Origin: Alphaproteobacteria bacterium UBA4588
GTDB taxonomy: Bacteria; Pseudomonadota; Alphaproteobacteria; Puniceispirillales; Puniceispirillaceae
Length of the DNA: 8,649 bases
Direction of reading: 5' to 3'
Assembly: GCA_002387605.1 (NCBI GenBank)
Contig: DGJU01000004.1
Span: 15,044-23,692 of the forward strand
The notes under the pieces: model-generated
What the model saw: the letters and a program-made list of their open reading frames with translations, nothing else
Told to the model about the DNA's origin: nothing
The model's database searches: none
Program-made: the position numbers and the translations under genes
Shown: positions 6,628 through 8,649 of the stretch, one piece after another
Layout of the letters: the number at the start of each line of letters is the position of its first letter
How positions within the stretch are numbered: the first letter of the stretch is position 1

Positions 6628-7739
6628 GACTTATTGATATAGCTGAAGCTGATGCGCATGAAGAAACCCGCCGCATTATGCAGATATGCAATGCCTGCCG
6701 CTATTGCGAAGGGTTTTGCGCTGTTTTTCCTGCTATGGAACGTCGCCGGACATTTACCGAAGGCGATACGGCCTATCTTGCTAATCTGTGCCATAATTGC
6801 GGTGCTTGTTACCATGCGTGCCAATATGCACCGCCACATGAATTTGGCGTAAATGTGCCCCAGACATTGAGCGAGCGACGTGTTGAAACCTACGCTGATT
6901 ATGCATGGCCTCCCGTGATGAGCCAGGCATTCCAAAAGAACGGTTTCCTGACAACCCTGATTGTCAGCCTTGTTCTGGGCTTATGTGTCGCCGGCATGCT
7001 TATACTTATTTCACCGCACCTCTTTTGGGGCATTCATCTTGGTGAAGGTGCCTTTTATACACTTGTGCCACATACAGTCATGGCAGGTATCCCTCTGATA
7101 ATTTCAGCGTTTGTTCTAGTATCTTTTGTGATGGGATGGCGAGGCTACTGGCACCATACTGGCGCAAAATGGGGTGGCATGGCATCCCTCTTGGATGCGA
7201 TGAGTGCTTCGGCAAACTTGCGTAATCTTGGCGGCAATAATGCGGGAACGAACGAAGGCTGTCCCGGGCCTGATGATAGACCAGCAAATGCCAGAAAATA
7301 TTACCACCACCTAACCTTTTACGGGTTTATGCTCTGTTTTGCGTCCACTTCCACTGGCACGATTTATCATTATCTGCTGGGACGAGAAGCACCTTATGGC
7401 TATTTTTCGCTGCCTGTTCTGCTTGGTACTGTTGGCGGGGTTATCCTATGTATCGGAACCGCAGGATTATGGTATGAAAAACAGCGAATGGATGAGCGTG
7501 TAAAATCACTCAAGACGCTGGGTATGGATTATGCTTTTATTGGCATTCTGTTTGCGGTGAGCTTCACTGGACTGCTCCTTCTTGGGGTTCGGGAAACATC
7601 ATTTATGGGGCTTACACTGGCAATACATCTTGGTTTTGTTTATGGCTTTTTTCTTATTTTGCCATTTTCAAAATTTGTCCATGGAATCTACCGTTTTGCT
7701 GCCTTACTCGCAGATGCAAATGAGCGCAAACAAAGCTAG
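6624..7739 (+). CDS. tcuB: TcuB/CitB-type membrane iron-sulfur electron-transfer protein
   Basis: This 371-residue protein is predicted to reoxidise TcuA-bound FADH2 and hand the electrons to the membrane quinone pool. The N-terminal part has two ferredoxin-like 4Fe-4S motifs, CxxCxxCxxxC at C22, C25, C28, C32 and at C56, C59, C62, C66. From about residue 108 it becomes a membrane domain with roughly six hydrophobic segments. Histidines at or near segment ends (H150, H228/H229, H249, H335, H353) could ligate heme, as proposed for this family. Its length is normal for TcuB; in CobZ the same two modules are fused in one protein. The gene overlaps tcuA by four bases (ATGA) and has a strong AGGAG at 6611-6615, eight bases before its ATG, indicating coupled translation. 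The hydrophilic loop at about 195-225 is rich in Asn, Gly and Pro. The family assignment is secure; the exact acceptor is inferred. Confidence 0.9.
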   Translation: MRLIDIAEADAHEETRRIMQICNACRYCEGFCAVFPAMERRRTFTEGDTAYLANLCHNCGACYHACQYAPPHEFGVNVPQTLSERRVETYADYAWPPVMSQAFQKNGFLTTLIVSLVLGLCVAGMLILISPHLFWGIHLGEGAFYTLVPHTVMAGIPLIISAFVLVSFVMGWRGYWHHTGAKWGGMASLLDAMSASANLRNLGGNNAGTNEGCPGPDDRPANARKYYHHLTFYGFMLCFASTSTGTIYHYLLGREAPYGYFSLPVLLGTVGGVILCIGTAGLWYEKQRMDERVKSLKTLGMDYAFIGILFAVSFTGLLLLGVRETSFMGLTLAIHLGFVYGFFLILPFSKFVHGIYRFAALLADANERKQS

Positions 7740-7936
7740 TCTGTGTTATCGCGCAGCACCAAGATGCAGTATAAGGAAGCTTCCTTGTGATGCTAAGCAG
7801 TGGCACTATGTCTTCTATGTTGTCTTGAGCGTTACATAAATTTAAGGTCCCTATCACGTTTTTATTTGTGTTAGGCCTTCGTTTCATTGCAGTCTTTTAA
7901 CAGTTTACTCTCACCTCTTTTTGGACTGTTATTGAT
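7740..7936. other. Intergenic region between tcuB and the lyase gene
   Basis: These 197 bases contain no convincing gene. They hold one perfect palindrome (7773-7786) but no stem followed by a T-run that I would call a terminator. No promoter is convincing: TTGAGC (7825-7830) and TTGCAG (7887-7892) are possible -35 boxes, but neither has a good -10 at 16-18 bases. No TGTATACA-type operator is present. The lyase gene may therefore be read through from tcuAB or have its own weak promoter here. Confidence 0.5.
7773..7786. repeat. 14-base perfect palindrome AAGGAAGCTTCCTT
   Basis: This perfect inverted repeat lies 33 bases after the tcuB stop. As RNA it would form a five-pair stem with a four-base loop, extendable by a T-G and an A-T pair. 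It lacks a following T tract, so it is not a standard terminator. It could be a protein-binding site, an mRNA 3' stabilising stem, or chance. Confidence 0.4.
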
Positions 7937-8649
7937 ATGCCTTCACGCTTTGGTAAAACATCTTTACAGCCCCGGCGCAGCTTTATTTTTGTGCCCGCGC
8001 TGCGCCCCGAAATTTTCCCAAAAGCCCTTGCCAGCGGAGCAGACATTGTCTGTCTTGAGCTAGAAGACGGCATCGCGCCTAAAGATAAGGATGAAGCACG
8101 CGCCAACGCCCTTGCTATCCTAGCCGAAGCACATGCCGATGATGGCATAGAAAGAATGGTGCGGGTAAATTGCCTCCGGGATAGCTTTGGCATTGCCGAC
8201 CTTCAGGCGATCCTGTCTAGCACCACACCGCCGGCCTCACTGATGCTCCCAAAAGTTCGCACCCCCGATGAGGTTGCCATTATCGATGCCTTGCTTACTG
8301 AAAAAGGCCATGATACCCGCCTGAATATTATCATTGAAACTAATCAGGGGCTTGAAGCTGCTTATGATATCGCGCATGCCAGCCCGCGCATTGATACGCT
8401 GTTTTTTGGCGGTGTTGATATGGCAGCAGAGTTGCGATGTACTAATTCTTGGGAAAACCTGCTCTATGCGCGATCGCGCGTGGTTCACGCAGCAGCATCA
8501 GCTGGCATTGATGCTATTGATGTCCCCTATCTTGATCTGGATGATATGGAGGGGATGGTGGTAGCTGCCCAGCAAGCAAAAGAGCTTGGCTTTACAGGCA
8601 AAGGCGCAATTCACCCGAAACAAATTGCGATGCTGAATGAGGTTTTTAC
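7937..8649 (+). CDS. CitE/HpcH-HpaI family lyase, 3' end cut by the window
   Basis: The reading frame is open from ATG 7937 to the window end (237 complete codons seen, no stop). It belongs to the HpcH/HpaI aldolase and citrate lyase beta-subunit-like family. These are TIM-barrel, metal-dependent enzymes that cleave or form C-C bonds, often in CoA thioesters such as malyl-, citramalyl- or citryl-CoA. Motifs in order are RRSFIFVPA (13-21), LELEDGIAPKDK (40-51), RVN (76-78) with the probable substrate-binding Arg, PKV (105-107), IIIET (131-135) with the metal ligand E134, FFGGVDMAAEL (156-166) with D161, and GFTGKGAIHPKQ (218-229). The family is usually about 270-300 residues, so perhaps 40-60 are missing. 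An in-frame TAA at 7898 and the motif at residue 13 support this start, although the ribosome site is weak (GGA, 7923-7925). It lies in the same orientation as tcuAB and could process a product of that pathway. The substrate is not determinable here. Confidence 0.85.
   Translation, partial: MPSRFGKTSLQPRRSFIFVPALRPEIFPKALASGADIVCLELEDGIAPKDKDEARANALAILAEAHADDGIERMVRVNCLRDSFGIADLQAILSSTTPPASLMLPKVRTPDEVAIIDALLTEKGHDTRLNIIIETNQGLEAAYDIAHASPRIDTLFFGGVDMAAELRCTNSWENLLYARSRVVHAAASAGIDAIDVPYLDLDDMEGMVVAAQQAKELGFTGKGAIHPKQIAMLNEVF

Noticed and set aside
6522..6935. 137-codon - strand frame opposite the tcuA-tcuB junction
   Set aside because: Both + strand genes there carry unmistakable cofactor motifs and a coupled ATGA junction. 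The antisense frame has no recognisable domain.
7773..7786. Palindrome after tcuB as a Rho-independent terminator
   Set aside because: The stem is only five to seven pairs and is not followed by a T-rich tract.
7582..7839. 85-codon + strand frame running past the tcuB stop
   Set aside because: It is out of frame with tcuB, starts inside its last membrane segments, and shows no ribosome site or domain.
7897..8193. 98-codon - strand frame opposite the start of the lyase gene
   Set aside because: The + strand frame from 7937 contains a continuous set of CitE/HpcH motifs, so the antisense frame is a by-product of its codon use.

Overview
The window looks like a chromosomal catabolic and transport locus for a tri- or dicarboxylic acid. 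It comes from a Gram-negative bacterium, most likely an alphaproteobacterium. G+C is near half by eye, the genes are tightly packed, and the families present (tripartite tricarboxylate transporter, AbrB-type membrane protein, GntR/FadR regulator, TcuA/TcuB) are typical of proteobacteria. A moderate-GC marine alphaproteobacterium would fit, but the sequence does not fix the lineage.

Layout: a strong intrinsic terminator-like hairpin (26-71) ends whatever lies to the left. On the + strand follow a fused TctA-TctB transporter subunit (130-2160) and, 28 bases later, a PrpF/GalD-type isomerase or tautomerase (2189-3277). Convergent to these, on the - strand, is a two-gene unit: a GntR/FCD regulator (4404-5138) and an AbrB-type membrane protein (3310-4398). 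The regulator is divergent from tcuA (5191-6627), a flavoprotein of the tricarballylate dehydrogenase family. The tcuA gene overlaps tcuB (6624-7739), a 4Fe-4S membrane electron carrier, by four bases. After about 200 non-coding bases a CitE/HpcH-type lyase starts at 7937 and runs off the right edge. I see no tRNA, rRNA, CRISPR array, insertion sequence or other mobile element.

How the genes could work together (inference): the TctAB fusion, with a TctC binding protein not seen here, imports a tricarboxylate. TcuA oxidises it, and TcuB passes the electrons to the quinone pool. The PrpF-like enzyme interconverts aconitate-type double-bond isomers, and the CitE-like enzyme may cleave a later CoA ester. 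Tricarballylate to aconitate is the closest described precedent (Salmonella tcu). There, uptake uses an MFS carrier and no PrpF or CitE partner takes part, so this is a differently assembled set.

The most striking non-coding element is an 18-base perfect palindrome (5182-5199). It consists of two TGTATACA boxes spaced one helical turn apart and covers the tcuA start codon. It sits just downstream of a perfect TTGACA -35 box, which suggests a FadR-family operator over a possibly leaderless tcuA transcript.
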